Shown: positions 1 to 10,674 of the stretch, piece after piece
Layout of the letters: every line of letters begins with the position of its first letter
How positions within the stretch are numbered: the stretch's first letter is position 1
Assembly: GCF_009068765.1 (NCBI RefSeq)
Contig: NZ_CP035534.1
Location: 1,488,001-1,552,000 of the forward strand
DNA length: 64,000 bases
Reading direction: 5' to 3'
From: Sulfurimonas hydrogeniphila
GTDB lineage: Bacteria > Campylobacterota > Campylobacteria > Campylobacterales > Sulfurimonadaceae
Notes under the pieces: model-generated
Databases searched by the model: none
What the model saw: the letters and a program-made list of their open reading frames with translations, nothing else
What the model was told of the DNA's origin: nothing
Translations under genes and position numbers: made by a program

Positions 1-434
1 AAAGAACGCGGCATAAAGAATGAAACTGCATCAGCCTCAACAACATATCCGCCACGATTTTTCTTCGTAATGACACCTTCAACAACCAGGTCTTCAAAAT
101 CCTCTTTGTGTGCATCAATAAACTCTATAGTTTTTTCCTGCTCTAAAACTTTCTTGTATGATATTTTGGGACGCTCATTGTAGTATCCCATTTGCATAAC
201 TTTAATTTTATCACCGGTATTAAACTTCAACTCACCGTTTTCATCACGGATTTCGTCAAGGCTTAATATACCTTCGAGTTTATCACCTACACTTACTAAT
301 GCTCTGTTCTCATCAGCCTGTATCTCTACTATTTCACCTTCTACGATGCGACTTGTTTCTTGCTTTTTTTCGCTTGCTGCGAACATCTCTGCAAAATTTT
401 CTTCTTCTTCAAATGATTCGTTATCGAACGCCAT
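1..434 (-). CDS. rpsA: 30S ribosomal protein S1 (N-terminal part, runs off the window)
   Basis: Translation from the ATG at 434 gives an acidic N-terminus (MAFDNESFEEEENF) followed by OB-fold S1 repeats, including VEGEIVEIQADENRALVSVG. S1 binds mRNA on the small subunit during initiation. Only about 144 codons are present; the 3' end lies left of base 1. It is the last gene of the string pheS-pheT-aroA-ispH-rpsA, separated from ispH by about 50 bp. This order is typical of Campylobacterota (known of the group). The call rests on the S1 motifs, the acidic leader and the neighbourhood. Confidence 0.9.
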   Translation of the reverse strand, partial: MAFDNESFEEEENFAEMFAASEKKQETSRIVEGEIVEIQADENRALVSVGDKLEGILSLDEIRDENGELKFNTGDKIKVMQMGYYNERPKISYKKVLEQEKTIEFIDAHKEDFEDLVVEGVITKKNRGGYVVEADAVSFFMPRS

Positions 435-484
435 TGCCTATCCTCTGTTACATAAAAATTGTCGTGATTATAACAAAGTTATGA

Positions 485-1315
485 TTAATTTATACTTTTT
501 TCAATCGAATTGATAACATTTTGTATAATCCAGTCCGGAGTGGAGGCACCTGCAGTAACACCACAATGTTTTTTATCCAAAAACCACTCGCTCTCTAATT
601 CGTTTTCATCTTCAATATGATGACTGTTTGGACAGTTTTCATAAGATATATTAAAAAGCTGTTTGGTATTTGATGAATTTTTTCCACCGATGATTATCAT
701 AACATCTGCTTTTTTAGAAAGTTTTCTCACAGCTTCCTGATTTTCAAATGTTGCATTGCATATCGTGTTAAAAATACGTACCTCTTTGTGGCGGGGAATC
801 AGATAATTTGCAATCTCCATATAGTCTTCTACTTTTCTTGTTGTCTGGGCAATCAGTGCTATACGTTCATGAAACTTCAGATTCTGTAACTCTTGAACGC
901 TTGTAACAACCGTTGCACCGTGTGTTGCATAAGACTTTACTCCTTTTATCTCAGGGTGTGATTCATCCCCGAAAATGACAACATCATACCCATTTTCACT
1001 CATCTCCTGAGCTATCTCCTGTGGCTTTGTCACAAACGGACAGGTGGCATCCACCACTTCAATGCCATTTTCTTTGAGTTGCGCAAGTTCACCTTTGACT
1101 ATACCGTGTGTCCGAACGATTGCTTTATCTCCCGGCTTGAATGTTTGAAAATCTTCAACGAGGCCTACTTTAAAATCTTTATCCAGTCTTGCTATCTCTT
1201 TAGAGTTGTGAATCAACGGACCATAGGTTGCTGCATTTGTATTTTCTTCTGCAATTTTAATCGCCCGTTTCACACCAAAACAAAAACCGTAGTTTTCTGC
1301 AAGCTCTATTTTCAT
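485..1315 (-). CDS. ispH: 4-hydroxy-3-methylbut-2-enyl diphosphate reductase
   Basis: IspH (LytB) is the last enzyme of the MEP isoprenoid pathway: it reductively dehydrates HMBPP to IPP and DMAPP using a 4Fe-4S cluster. The 276-aa protein has the family length. The three cluster cysteines are visible at residues 12 (FCFGVKRAI), 92 (DATCPFVTKPQ) and 187 (NTICNATFENQ). The C-terminus has the family GASTPDWI motif. Its start overlaps the end of aroA by 4 bp, so translation is probably coupled. Cytoplasmic. Confidence 0.97.
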   Translation of the reverse strand: MKIELAENYGFCFGVKRAIKIAEENTNAATYGPLIHNSKEIARLDKDFKVGLVEDFQTFKPGDKAIVRTHGIVKGELAQLKENGIEVVDATCPFVTKPQEIAQEMSENGYDVVIFGDESHPEIKGVKSYATHGATVVTSVQELQNLKFHERIALIAQTTRKVEDYMEIANYLIPRHKEVRIFNTICNATFENQEAVRKLSKKADVMIIIGGKNSSNTKQLFNISYENCPNSHHIEDENELESEWFLDKKHCGVTAGASTPDWIIQNVINSIEKSIN

Positions 1316-2595
1316 TCTGTAAACTCCGTTTCACTTATTTTGCTTAAAAGTTCAAAAAAGTTTGGAAAAGAGGTATTTATACACTCCAAATCACTCACTT
1401 CCATCCCGCATTTCACTCCTGCAATAATAAAACTCATAGCAATCCTGTGGTCTCCGTCACTCTCAACCTTGGCTTTTTTCAATGCTCCGCCAGTAATTTT
1501 GTATCCGTCTTCATATTCGTCAACTTCAATACCGCAGGCTCTCAGACCTTCAACAACCGTAGAAATTCTGTCAGACTCTTTGACCCGCAACTCTTTGGCA
1601 TTTTTGACAATACTCTCGCCATTTGCAGTTGCCATAGCTATGGAGAGTGCCGGCAGTTCATCAATCAACCATGAGATGTTTTCCTCAATGACAATTGAGT
1701 GCAAAGGCGCATACTTTACATGTATATTGCCAACAGGCTCATACCTGTCATCTGTTAATTCGTAAGAGATATCCGCTCCCATACGTTCTAATGCCTTAAA
1801 AGCTTCTATTCTTGTAGGATTTAGTGTAACACCTTCAAGAATTACCTGAGAACCCGGAACAATCGCAGCCGCAACTGCAAAGAAAAAAGCAGAAGAAGGA
1901 TCAGCAGGAACTCGAATTTTTAAAGGTTCAAGAAGTTTTTTTAACGGTGTAACAGTCGTTGTCAAACCATCTACTTTGATATCTGCCCCCATACCTTTGA
2001 GCATTCGTTCTGTATGGTCACGTGAAAGTTCCGGCTCGCGATACCTGCACACCCCGTCTGCCCGCAGTGCTGCCAAAATCATTGCACTTTTCACCTGTGC
2101 TGAAGCAATTTTACTCTCATAATCAAAAGCTTTCAAAGAAGCGCCGCGAATTGAGAGCGGTGCCAAATCTCCGTTTTTTCTGCCGTCAAGTTTTGCACCG
2201 ATGCTCATCAACGGTTCCGTAACACGTTTCATCGGGCGGCGACGAAGATATTTGTCTCCCGTAAGAACAAAATGTCCGTTTGCAGAACTTAACAGTCCGC
2301 AAAAAAGGCGCATACCTGTTCCCGAATTACCGCAGTCAAGTATTTCAAACGGTTCCTGTATGCCGTTAGAGGATATTTTAATGATTTTTCCGTCATCTTC
2401 GACATTTGCACCAAGATTTTTTACAATTTCCAAAGAGTTCATCGTATCTTCGGCCCGTAAAAAATTTTCTATCTCACTGACACCTTTGCTTAGCATTGCA
2501 AACATGACACTTCGGTGTGAAATAGACTTGTCCGGGGCAATTTCTGAAATTTTCAGAGAAAAAGACTCAGCAGGAGAAACAACTACCGTATTCAT
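1312..2595 (-). CDS. aroA: 3-phosphoshikimate 1-carboxyvinyltransferase (EPSP synthase)
   Basis: AroA transfers the enolpyruvyl group of PEP to shikimate-3-phosphate in the chorismate pathway. The 427-aa protein shows the N-terminal PDKSISHR substrate-binding motif, the GNSGTGMRL motif, and the late LRVKESDR motif. Four-base overlaps join it to pheT upstream and ispH downstream, so it sits inside a compact operon. A TACATGTA palindrome lies inside the gene at 1718-1725. Confidence 0.97.
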   Translation of the reverse strand: MNTVVVSPAESFSLKISEIAPDKSISHRSVMFAMLSKGVSEIENFLRAEDTMNSLEIVKNLGANVEDDGKIIKISSNGIQEPFEILDCGNSGTGMRLFCGLLSSANGHFVLTGDKYLRRRPMKRVTEPLMSIGAKLDGRKNGDLAPLSIRGASLKAFDYESKIASAQVKSAMILAALRADGVCRYREPELSRDHTERMLKGMGADIKVDGLTTTVTPLKKLLEPLKIRVPADPSSAFFFAVAAAIVPGSQVILEGVTLNPTRIEAFKALERMGADISYELTDDRYEPVGNIHVKYAPLHSIVIEENISWLIDELPALSIAMATANGESIVKNAKELRVKESDRISTVVEGLRACGIEVDEYEDGYKITGGALKKAKVESDGDHRIAMSFIIAGVKCGMEVSDLECINTSFPNFFELLSKISETEFTE

Positions 2596-4928
2596 CGCAG
2601 ACCAATTCCAAGTTTCTTGTTTAATGCATCGAGGATAGAATCCATTGCCGTTGTGATATCTTCTTCTTCCAAAGTTTTTTCATCAGACTGCAGTACAAAG
2701 CGCAGAGAAAGGCTGATGTTGTCACCCAGTGATTCATCACTGTATTTGTCAACAGGATAAAAGCGCACAACTTCTTTGCGTGCATGTGTATGAATCACAT
2801 CTTTGACTCTCTCATAACTCATATCTTTTGGCATTATGATGCTCAAATCTCTAAAAGAGGCCTGATATTTTGATCTCTGCTGTGCGGTTTTCAATGCATA
2901 AGGAATTTTTTGCAAATCAAGTTCACACATATATGTTCTATGCAGATCATAGGCTTTTTCAACTTCAGGATGCACTCTGAAAAGTTCTCCGATCACTGCA
3001 TTGTTCAACAAAACCTCTGCTGACTGATAGGTATGGGAAAGGGCATGTTTTGTCGTATACTCACGCAACTCTATATCGCCAACCACATCCGCTATCTTCT
3101 GCACAAAAAAGGCAAAATCGACCTTTTCAGGCTTACCGCTGTTGGCAAGATTTTCATTCTCTTTATCCCCGCTGAAAACAAATGACATTTTGTAAGACTC
3201 TTCCCTGGTCGGGGTAAAAACAGAACCTATTTCAAAGAGCCTGACAGAAGCGTAACCATTTTTAATATTTGAGGATGCTGCTTTGAGCAGACCTGTTAAA
3301 AGTGTAGGACGCAGAGTGTCTAAAGTCTGTACAATTGGGTTTAAAAGTTCAAGGTCTTTTTTTGTTGTTTCAAATCCGTAAGACTCTAAAATCTTTTTCT
3401 CATCAAAAACAAAATGAACAGATTCAAAAAATCCGCTCTGTGCGCACCTGTGTCTAAAGACAGAACGCTTTTTGTATTCAAAATAGTTGTCTTCAAGTCT
3501 GTTTGCTTCTTTGAGAAGAAAGGGCTTGGAAGGGATATTGTCTATCCCGACCATCCGTACAATTTCTTCTACAATATCCTGCTTGTTTGCAATATCGTGA
3601 CGAAACTGCGGTATGGAAATTACAAACTTGTCAACTGATGACTTGGAAACATCAAAACCTAAATTTTTCAAAATCTTTGTAATAACGATTTTGTCAATAT
3701 TTGCACCAATTATCTCATCAATTTCCTGCTTTGTAACAATCACATTCTTTTCTCTGAATGACGTAGACAACTCTATACTGCCGCTGAATGTTGATGAGAC
3801 AGAGTTTGATTCTATCAGGTCAATACAGTATGAAAGTCCGCCATTCAACTCTGGTTCACTGCCCCGTGATGTTTTGTAAAACATTGGACCTGATTCAATT
3901 TTTTTCTCGGCCATTTTTTTAGAAATAATATCAGGCGGAATATAACTGGCTTCCAAAAGAACAATTCCCTCGTTTTTTGTCACTTTGGATTCATCTTTTT
4001 GAATAATACCGACTATGGAAGCAATTTGCCCCTCCTGTGTTTTGATACAGGCATATCCGTTTTCATCTTCGCCAAGAATAATCTTCGCCATCACTTCATC
4101 ATCTTTTGTAAAAAACTCATGTCTGTAGGCTCTCAAAATCACACCTGTAGCATGCGTCACATAGAGTGTCATTGCTTCAACATCACATTTTCGGGACTCT
4201 TCTATCTGTCCAAGACGGAGTTTGACAATAAAAGGCAGAACCAGTTCTTTTAAATCTATGGCTTTATAGCGTAAATTTACATCCAAATCTTTTTCATGTG
4301 TTAAAGAGAGAATGCGTCCTATTCCTCTTTTTTCATCATTGTCAGTCTGTTCGTACTCTTTCACAGGTCTGTCAAACGCAGCGCTCAAGTCTCTTGCAAC
4401 ACCACGAATACTTAAACAGTCTCCACGGTTTGCTGTCAACTCTATTTCAATCAAATCATCATTGAAAAGAGGATTTTCATTGACATCCTGTCCAAGCGAA
4501 AAGGTTCCTACACTTGCATCCAGTTCCATAATACCTTTGCCCAAATCAGGCAGACCGATTTCTGACGCCGAGCATATCATCCCCTCTGAATCTACTCCGC
4601 GAAGTTTGACAGGTTTTATCACAAGTCCTGACGGCATTACAGCCCCGATAGTTGCCACGACTACATGTAACCCTGCTCTGACATTTGAAGCACCGCATAC
4701 AATTTGACGGATACACGACCCTATATCAACCTGGCAGATATTGAGTTTGTCTGCATCGGGATGTTTTTCACACTCTAATACTTTTCCAAAAACTATTTTT
4801 GCAGGTACACGATATTCGTGAATCCTGTCAACCTCCAGACCGATAGCGTTAAAAGTATCAGCGAGTTCCTTTGTCGAAATTCCTTCCAGGTCAATCCATT
4901 CGTTTAACCAACTCTTCGTAACTATCAT
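2592..4928 (-). CDS. pheT: Phenylalanine-tRNA ligase beta subunit
   Basis: This is the large subunit of the alpha2-beta2 phenylalanyl-tRNA synthetase. At 778 aa it has the usual length. The N-terminal EMAP-type tRNA-binding domain (about residues 40-150, with [13 protein letters not shown]) is followed by the B3/B4 editing region, the B5 domain, and a C-terminal FDX-ACB anticodon-binding domain ([14 protein letters not shown] onward). It overlaps pheS and aroA by 4 bp each. It carries a TACATGTA palindrome at 4672-4679. Confidence 0.97.
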   Translation of the reverse strand: MIVTKSWLNEWIDLEGISTKELADTFNAIGLEVDRIHEYRVPAKIVFGKVLECEKHPDADKLNICQVDIGSCIRQIVCGASNVRAGLHVVVATIGAVMPSGLVIKPVKLRGVDSEGMICSASEIGLPDLGKGIMELDASVGTFSLGQDVNENPLFNDDLIEIELTANRGDCLSIRGVARDLSAAFDRPVKEYEQTDNDEKRGIGRILSLTHEKDLDVNLRYKAIDLKELVLPFIVKLRLGQIEESRKCDVEAMTLYVTHATGVILRAYRHEFFTKDDEVMAKIILGEDENGYACIKTQEGQIASIVGIIQKDESKVTKNEGIVLLEASYIPPDIISKKMAEKKIESGPMFYKTSRGSEPELNGGLSYCIDLIESNSVSSTFSGSIELSTSFREKNVIVTKQEIDEIIGANIDKIVITKILKNLGFDVSKSSVDKFVISIPQFRHDIANKQDIVEEIVRMVGIDNIPSKPFLLKEANRLEDNYFEYKKRSVFRHRCAQSGFFESVHFVFDEKKILESYGFETTKKDLELLNPIVQTLDTLRPTLLTGLLKAASSNIKNGYASVRLFEIGSVFTPTREESYKMSFVFSGDKENENLANSGKPEKVDFAFFVQKIADVVGDIELREYTTKHALSHTYQSAEVLLNNAVIGELFRVHPEVEKAYDLHRTYMCELDLQKIPYALKTAQQRSKYQASFRDLSIIMPKDMSYERVKDVIHTHARKEVVRFYPVDKYSDESLGDNISLSLRFVLQSDEKTLEEEDITTAMDSILDALNKKLGIGLR

Positions 4929-5917
4929 TGAAACTGCTCCAGTAACTTAATATCTCCCTCAAAAAGTGAGCGAAGGTCACCTATGTGATGAATCAGCATT
5001 GCAAAACGCTCTACTCCCAAACCAAAAGCATACCCGCTGACATTTTTGTAATTGACCGCTTCAAATACATTTTCATCCACAATACCGCAGCCGAGTACTT
5101 CCAGCCATCCCGTATGAGAGCAGACACGGCAGCCTTCTCCCTGACAAAACACACAGGAGATATCCACTTCCGCAGAAGGCTCCGTAAAAGGGAAAAACGA
5201 AGGGCGAAAACGAACCTTCACATCACCAAACATATACTTTAAAAAATCTTCCAGAATGAACTTTAAATTGGCAAAAGAGACTTTTCCCTCTTCATCAACA
5301 AGCAATCCCTCAACCTGATGAAACATCGGGGTATGTGTCAAATCATAATCACGGCGAAAAACCGCACCCGGTGCGATCATACGAATCGGCGGTTTTGACT
5401 CCAGCATTGTTCTGATTTGTACAGGTGAAGTATGTGTGCGTAAAAGCATTTCGTCTTTAAAATAAAATGTGTCTTGCATATCTCGTGCCGGATGGTATTT
5501 TGGAAGGTTGAGTGCTTCAAAGTTGTGAAAATCATCTTCAACAATCTGCCCTGTTTTTACAGAAAAATTCATACATGAAAAATATTCTACAATTCTGTCC
5601 ATTGTTTCCATCACAGGATGCAGTGCCCCTGCTGAAGATTTTGTGCCAAACATTGACACATCTATGGCCTCTTCTTTCATAGCACGTTGCAACTCTTGCG
5701 TTTGCAAGGCAATTTTTTTTGCAGTAAACTCATTCATCAATGCACTCTTGTGCTTGTTTAAATCTTTTGCGATTTGAGATTTTTGCTCATTTGGAGCATC
5801 TTTCATTTTAGCAAATTCGGCAGCTAATATGCCTTTTTTTCCAAAGACAGCAATGCGAATCTCTTCTAAAGCTTCTACACTTGGTGCTTCTTTTATTTTA
5901 TCATACCACTCTTTCAA
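4925..5917 (-). CDS. pheS: Phenylalanine-tRNA ligase alpha subunit
   Basis: This is the catalytic class II subunit, which charges tRNA-Phe. The 330-aa protein has an N-terminal coiled-coil (residues 1-85) and the class II motifs: motif 2 around [17 protein letters not shown] and motif 3 [11 protein letters not shown] near the C-terminus. It is first in the minus-strand operon that continues into pheT, aroA and ispH. A TATAAT-like -10 element lies about 30 bp upstream. The start is the only ATG consistent with the family N-terminus. Confidence 0.97.
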   Translation of the reverse strand: MKEWYDKIKEAPSVEALEEIRIAVFGKKGILAAEFAKMKDAPNEQKSQIAKDLNKHKSALMNEFTAKKIALQTQELQRAMKEEAIDVSMFGTKSSAGALHPVMETMDRIVEYFSCMNFSVKTGQIVEDDFHNFEALNLPKYHPARDMQDTFYFKDEMLLRTHTSPVQIRTMLESKPPIRMIAPGAVFRRDYDLTHTPMFHQVEGLLVDEEGKVSFANLKFILEDFLKYMFGDVKVRFRPSFFPFTEPSAEVDISCVFCQGEGCRVCSHTGWLEVLGCGIVDENVFEAVNYKNVSGYAFGLGVERFAMLIHHIGDLRSLFEGDIKLLEQFQ

Positions 5918-5949
5918 TAGAGTCTCCGTAGTTATTTAATTTTGTAGTG

Positions 5950-5955
5950 ATTATA
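5950..5955 (-). promoter_or_regulatory. Probable -10 element of the pheS operon
   Basis: Read on the minus strand this is a perfect TATAAT, about 33 bp before the pheS start codon. No good -35 match is seen, which is common for Campylobacterota sigma-70 promoters. Inferred from sequence only. Confidence 0.45.
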
Positions 5956-5964
5956 CTGAAAAAT

Positions 5965-5994
5965 TTGTTATAAATAGCTTTTATGTGCTACAAT
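5965..5994 (+). promoter_or_regulatory. Probable sigma-70 promoter of the HIT gene
   Basis: TTGTTA (5965-5970) and TACAAT (5989-5994) are separated by 18 bp on the plus strand. They lie just upstream of the Shine-Dalgarno AAGGAAAG and the ATG at 6018. This promoter is divergent from the pheS promoter in the same 100-bp gap. Confidence 0.5.
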
Positions 5995-6017
5995 AATAAG
6001 AAATGAAGGAAAGAATT

Positions 6018-6374
6018 ATGTGTCTTTTTTGTAAAATCGTAAATAAAGAAATACCCGCAAATATTGTTTTGGAGAATGAAAATTTTTTAGCTTTTCATGA
6101 CATCAATCCTAAAGCACCTGTGCATATTTTGGCAATACCAAAGTTGCATATAGACAGCTTTAACGAAGTTACCGGTGAGACTATGGCAAAGATGACAGAG
6201 TTTATTCAGGAAATTGTCAAAGAGGTCAAGATTGAGACCTCAGGATACAGAGTCATTACAAATGTAGGAGAGAACGGCGGACAGGAAGTCAAACATTTGC
6301 ATTTTCATATTCTGGGTGGAGCAAAACTCAAATGGGGCCATTTCAGTGATGCCGATCCAAAAGATTTTTTATAG
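6018..6374 (+). CDS. HIT family nucleotide hydrolase/phosphoramidase (HinT-like)
   Basis: This 118-aa protein of the histidine-triad superfamily is probably a purine nucleoside phosphoramidase of the HinT branch. It starts CLFCKIVNKEIPA and ends with the triad motif in KHLHFHILGG. The start at 6018 is preferred over the ATG at 6003 because AAGGAAAG lies at the right distance before it and the family N-terminus begins there. It is one of the few plus-strand genes here, convergent with the OsmC gene. A stem-loop follows the stop. Confidence 0.92.
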   Translation: MCLFCKIVNKEIPANIVLENENFLAFHDINPKAPVHILAIPKLHIDSFNEVTGETMAKMTEFIQEIVKEVKIETSGYRVITNVGENGGQEVKHLHFHILGGAKLKWGHFSDADPKDFL

Positions 6375-6392
6375 CTAGAGAAACTCTCTAGC
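6374..6392. terminator. Bidirectional stem-loop between convergent genes
   Basis: A perfect 8-bp stem, GCTAGAGA/TCTCTAGC, with a 3-nt loop lies exactly at the 3' end of the HIT gene and overlaps the 3' end of the convergent OsmC gene. It has a T-rich flank on the 5' side only. It probably ends both transcripts. Confidence 0.5.
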
Positions 6393-6852
6393 TTGGGCAA
6401 GACTCGATTTCGCCCATATCTATTTTCGCTCCGCCGCCGCTGATCATTTTTTCATTTTCACGAATCAGCTTGCCGTTATGTGTGATGGAGTAAGAAATCT
6501 CTGTTGTATCTCGAATAGTGTTGATAGTAGAACAATACGTTTCAACCGAAGCCATTACCCATCTTGCCGCTGTTACATCATCTGCATCCGAATTAAAACT
6601 GTAGGTCAAATGCAATTTTACAAATTTACGAGGATGATCCTCCGCACGAACCACATCACCGTCTACCACTAAATCGGTGACTGTTTTTCCCTGATTTTTC
6701 GGTATCAGTATCAAGTCAGTTGCACTGCATGTAATGATACCTGCCAAGAAATACTCAACAGGTGAAATTACCGGACAGTCTATAATAAAACTGCTTTTCT
6801 CGGTTTTTGCCTCAAATTTCATTCCTTCTTTGTGTGATACGCTTACTTTCAT
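6388..6852 (-). CDS. OsmC family protein
   Basis: This 154-aa protein has the OsmC/Ohr fold signature. After an N-terminal strand region comes SPVEYFLAGIITCSATDLI, with the family's first conserved cysteine on the central helix. A second cysteine lies in VETYCSTINTI. OsmC proteins are small cytoplasmic thiol peroxidases or related redox proteins; the exact substrate cannot be read from sequence. Four bases separate it from argH upstream on the same strand. Confidence 0.8.
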   Translation of the reverse strand: MKVSVSHKEGMKFEAKTEKSSFIIDCPVISPVEYFLAGIITCSATDLILIPKNQGKTVTDLVVDGDVVRAEDHPRKFVKLHLTYSFNSDADDVTAARWVMASVETYCSTINTIRDTTEISYSITHNGKLIRENEKMISGGGAKIDMGEIESCPS

Positions 6853-6855
6853 TTT

Positions 6856-8238
6856 TTATTGCTCCTCCAAATATTTTTTAAAATAGTCCAGTTGTTCCTG
6901 TGTTCTTAGTGTTGCCGTACCGCCTTGGGATTTTCTGGCATTCATAGAATTTTCCAGCACAAGAAAATCAAGGACATCTTCAGAAATTCTCTCATCAATT
7001 TCCTGCAAATATTTTAATGCAATTTCACTTAAATCAATGCCAAGTTCTTCACTTTTGGCCACTGCTTTTCCTGTAATAAAATGGGCTTCACGAAACGGAA
7101 TATTGCATTTTTCAACCAAATAGTCAGCCAAGTCTGTTGCCGAGAGATGCCCTACCTTACAGGCAGAATGCATATTTTGCGATTTTACCTGCATTGTTTT
7201 TATCGCTTCTTTTAAAATTTCCAAAGAGATTTCAGCCGTCTCTACTGCGTCAAATACACCCTCTTTGTCTTCTTGCGTGTCTTTGTTGTAGGCAAGAGGC
7301 AGACCTTTCATAACCGTCAAAAGTCCGACCAGTGCACCATATACACGGCCTGTTTTTCCGCGAAGCAGTTCAGGAACATCCGGATTTTTCTTTTGCGGCA
7401 TTATTGAACTTCCTGTGGAATATTCATCACTCAGTTCTATAAATCCAAATTCATAAGAGGACCAGAGAACCAACTCTTCACTCAAACGGGAAATATGCAT
7501 CATCATCGTCGATATATTAAAAAGAATTTCAAGAGCAAAGTCTCTGTCACTCACGGTATCGAGACAATTGACACTCACACGTTCAAAACCCAAAAGTTCT
7601 GCGCTGTATTGTCTGTCAATATTATGCGGTGTTCCCGCAAGAGCGGCACATCCAAGCGGTGACACATTGTTTCGTTCATACGAACTTTCAAACCGCTCAA
7701 TATCACGTTGAAACATTGCCAAATACGCTCCAAGATGAAACGCAAAGTTAATAGGCTGTGCATGCTGCAAATGTGTCATACCCGGTAAAAGCGTCTCTGT
7801 ATGTTTTTCTGCGACACCCACAATCTCTTTCATTAAAAGTTTCACAAGTTTCGCAATTTCAAGATTTTTTCGCAGAACATAACGACGAAAATCAACAGCA
7901 ACCTGGTCGTTTCTGCTTCTTGCTGTGTGCAACTTCTTCCCGGTATCTCCTATAATTTGCGTCAGGCGTTTTTCTATGCCCATATGCAAATCTTCGTCAG
8001 AAATATTCCACTCAAATTCGCCTGACTCAATCTCTTTTTTTACCTGAGCCAAACCTTCTTGAATCTGCCTTAGTTCATCTTGCGTTAATATACCCTGTTT
8101 TGCAAGCATCTGGGCATGTGCAAGGGAGCCCTCTATATCTTCACGGTATAACTTCCGATCATACATTATCGAGGCATTAAATTGATCTAAAAGATTTGAA
8201 GCAGATGCCGAAAAACGGCCTGACCACATTTTTTCCAT
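6856..8238 (-). CDS. argH: Argininosuccinate lyase
   Basis: ArgH splits argininosuccinate into arginine and fumarate, the last step of arginine synthesis. The 460-aa protein has the family length, starts with MWSGRFS, and shows [10 protein letters not shown] and the fumarase/aspartase superfamily signature [12 protein letters not shown] near residue 280. The gene lies downstream of the small cytochrome c-like gene and just upstream of the OsmC gene. Confidence 0.97.
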   Translation of the reverse strand: MEKMWSGRFSASASNLLDQFNASIMYDRKLYREDIEGSLAHAQMLAKQGILTQDELRQIQEGLAQVKKEIESGEFEWNISDEDLHMGIEKRLTQIIGDTGKKLHTARSRNDQVAVDFRRYVLRKNLEIAKLVKLLMKEIVGVAEKHTETLLPGMTHLQHAQPINFAFHLGAYLAMFQRDIERFESSYERNNVSPLGCAALAGTPHNIDRQYSAELLGFERVSVNCLDTVSDRDFALEILFNISTMMMHISRLSEELVLWSSYEFGFIELSDEYSTGSSIMPQKKNPDVPELLRGKTGRVYGALVGLLTVMKGLPLAYNKDTQEDKEGVFDAVETAEISLEILKEAIKTMQVKSQNMHSACKVGHLSATDLADYLVEKCNIPFREAHFITGKAVAKSEELGIDLSEIALKYLQEIDERISEDVLDFLVLENSMNARKSQGGTATLRTQEQLDYFKKYLEEQ

Positions 8239-8319
8239 AGTTTTTCCTTCGTTTGTTTCATAAATAATATTAAAAAGTTTGCTATTTTATCTAAAAAGAA
8301 GAGTTTTACAAAGAGAGAA

Positions 8320-8353
8320 AAATAAAATGAAGCGATTATGCTTCATTTTATTT
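8320..8353. terminator. AT-rich stem-loop terminator
   Basis: A 14-bp perfect inverted repeat (AAATAAAATGAAGC / GCTTCATTTTATTT) encloses a 6-nt loop. It touches the stop codon of the cytochrome-like gene. Its A and T ends would serve as a U-tract in either direction. Confidence 0.6.
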
Positions 8354-8696
8354 AGTTACAGGCAGGAACATTCCCGCTGTCTTTGGCATATTCAACTAAA
8401 AACTGTTTCAAATGTTTTGATTTTCTGGCATATTTTTTACTCTTAAAATATTTCCATGATTTTTTGGCTTTTTCACTTTTCAGGTGGATTTCTGCCAAAG
8501 CTTTGCCTTTCTTTCGCATAAGCTTTTTCCATTTTTTCATTTTATACTTTGCAACAAAATTCTGTCCGGAGTCATGACACTTTAAACATTTTTTAATAAA
8601 AACACGCTGCCCTTTGTAAATAGCAGCATTTGACGAAGAAAGCGTCAAAAAAGCCAAAGAAAGTGCAATTAATAAAATTTTTTCATATACTTTTCC
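8352..8696 (-). CDS. Small secreted cytochrome c-like protein (frameshifted start)
   Basis: The mature part carries one c-type heme motif (CLKCH) after IYKGQRVFIKK and a very lysine-rich C-terminus, so it may be a periplasmic electron carrier or a related small heme protein. No ATG opens the main frame. In that frame the upstream codons read KILLIALSLAFLTLSSSNA, a clear signal peptide. The ATG at 8696, in another frame, would join it if the A6 run (8688-8693) had one more A. The annotation spans both parts. The exact subfamily is not recognised. Confidence 0.65.
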   Translation of the reverse strand, partial: GKVYEKILLIALSLAFLTLSSSNAAIYKGQRVFIKKCLKCHDSGQNFVAKYKMKKWKKLMRKKGKALAEIHLKSEKAKKSWKYFKSKKYARKSKHLKQFLVEYAKDSGNVPACN

Positions 8697-8786
8697 TGAA
8701 GTGAAATATCTTTCATTGATATTACATTAGAAATTATTATATATTCCTTACAGTGATAAAATTTATCACATAAAACACAAAAAATT

Positions 8787-10601
8787 CTATAATTGAAACT
8801 TACCGACGAGTTTTTCGTCCAGACTCCAGACTCCTTTTTCTTTTAACTTTTCAACAACACTCTGTGTACATTCGACATCATCAGGCCATTCTCTTGTAAA
8901 ATTATCCAAGGAATTTTTATTTGTACCGTCAATACCTACCATGAGTCCCGATGTATATACATCACGCAGTGCATCCATATTGTTCGTGACACGCCAAATC
9001 AGCATATAAGAGTTCCGTATGTCATTTTTTTCAGCATCAACAAATACAACCACTCTTACATGTGTACTCAATACCAGCAAATCATCAAAATACTCTTTTA
9101 CATTTCTTTTTTTATCTACACTGATGACTGTAACAGGGTTGTTTGTGCGCTGCATAAACTGATGCAAATCTACAACATCAGGAATGAGCTCTTTTACTCT
9201 ATTGAGAAGTTCTGCATCTCCCAAAAGCTGAGGCGCTTCAACGCTGTCTGCACCAGTAGCATCTATGCCAAGCTTTCCGCCTACCAAAGTCTCAGGAGAT
9301 GAGTGGTCAAGCGCATCCAGGATACCTTCTGTAATAAACAGTGATTTAGGAGTAAAACGATTCAGAACATATGTGGCAAAAGCTTCATAGTTCTCCAGTT
9401 TTGGTGCTTTTTCATCAACAAAAATGGCATGTTTGACAAAGCTCATCTGTCCGGCGCCCCAAAAAGCATGCATAAACTGTTTTGCATGTCCTTTGTAAAG
9501 TGGCTGCATTTTTGCAAGTATCAGGTTGTGAAAACCTGCATTTTCCGGCATGTGGTAATCCAGCAAATCAGGAGCAGTTGTTTTAAGCAAAGGAAAGAAA
9601 ATTTTTCCTGTTGCCCAACCCATATATTTGTCTTCAAGCGGCGGTTTTCCGACAACAGTAGCTAAAAAAGTTCTTTTTTGCTTCATCGTTATCGCTGAAA
9701 CTTCCATCACAGGGTAAGGTTCTTCCAAAGTGTAGTATCCTGTATGGTCACCAAACGGACCTTCAATTTTCAGACTATCAGGATCAACCCAGCCCTCTAT
9801 TACATAATCCACATCTTTGGGAATATACAAAGGCGTTGTCAAAGATTTTACAAGCTGTGCAGGCTTTTTGGTAATCAGTCCATACATTAAAAGCTCATTC
9901 ACGCCATAAGGCAGAGGAGCAGTTGCGCACCAGGTATACAAAGGATCTCCCCCTACAGCTATACTTACAGGCATTTTTTTGCCGGCTTTTTGATACTGGT
10001 CAAAAAAGTGTGAAGAATCCTTATGTATCTGCCAGTGCATGCCCAAATGATTTTTATCATATACCTGTAATCTGTACATACCAAGGTTTACCATTTCGCC
10101 GTCAAGGCTTTGTGTATAGACCTGACCCATTGTTATAAATGGTCCGCCGTCTTGTTCCCAGGTTGTCAGGACCGGTAATTTATATAAATCTATTGCATCT
10201 TTTAAATATTTTATCTGCTGGCATTCTCCCTCGCCTTTGAGACGTTTTGGAAAAATATTTTTGAGTGAAAAAAGTTCACTTGCCATAGAAATTTTCTCTT
10301 TGAAGCCTACGGGCGGTTTCATATGCAGCAGTTTTGTAATTTCATCTGCCACAGACTCAATAGTTCGTCCAAAAAGCAGCTCACAACGCCTGTAAGATCC
10401 AAAAAGGTTCATCATGACCGGTTCTTCAAATTTTTTACCGTTTTTTTTATCAACAACATTGGTAAAAAGCAGTGCTTTGCCGCCGTCTTCTTTTTTTACT
10501 TCGGCATAAGCCAGATGCGGAATTTCAAGATATATATCGAGTTCAGTATCTATTGTTGTGAGTTCATCATTTTTTTGTAAAAGTTTTATTGTTTTTTGCA
10601 T
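8787..10601 (-). CDS. UbiD family decarboxylase (menaquinone biosynthesis)
   Basis: This 604-aa protein of the prenylated-FMN-dependent UbiD family shows conserved stretches such as EGPFGDHTGYYTLEEPYP and GKPPLEDKYMG. Campylobacterota make menaquinone by the futalosine route, and mqnE is present at 54.2-55.3 kb. The likely role is therefore decarboxylation of the naphthoate intermediate, as a MqnL-type enzyme, rather than ubiquinone synthesis. This assignment is inferred; the family call itself is firm. It stands alone between the cytochrome-like gene and pgi. Confidence 0.88.
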   Translation of the reverse strand: MQKTIKLLQKNDELTTIDTELDIYLEIPHLAYAEVKKEDGGKALLFTNVVDKKNGKKFEEPVMMNLFGSYRRCELLFGRTIESVADEITKLLHMKPPVGFKEKISMASELFSLKNIFPKRLKGEGECQQIKYLKDAIDLYKLPVLTTWEQDGGPFITMGQVYTQSLDGEMVNLGMYRLQVYDKNHLGMHWQIHKDSSHFFDQYQKAGKKMPVSIAVGGDPLYTWCATAPLPYGVNELLMYGLITKKPAQLVKSLTTPLYIPKDVDYVIEGWVDPDSLKIEGPFGDHTGYYTLEEPYPVMEVSAITMKQKRTFLATVVGKPPLEDKYMGWATGKIFFPLLKTTAPDLLDYHMPENAGFHNLILAKMQPLYKGHAKQFMHAFWGAGQMSFVKHAIFVDEKAPKLENYEAFATYVLNRFTPKSLFITEGILDALDHSSPETLVGGKLGIDATGADSVEAPQLLGDAELLNRVKELIPDVVDLHQFMQRTNNPVTVISVDKKRNVKEYFDDLLVLSTHVRVVVFVDAEKNDIRNSYMLIWRVTNNMDALRDVYTSGLMVGIDGTNKNSLDNFTREWPDDVECTQSVVEKLKEKGVWSLDEKLVGKFQL

Positions 10602-10674
10602 ATATCCTACTCAAATATTTTTTCCTGATTGTAGCATATAAAAACTGAGTGTATAAAAAATCAGCCTCTTGTTT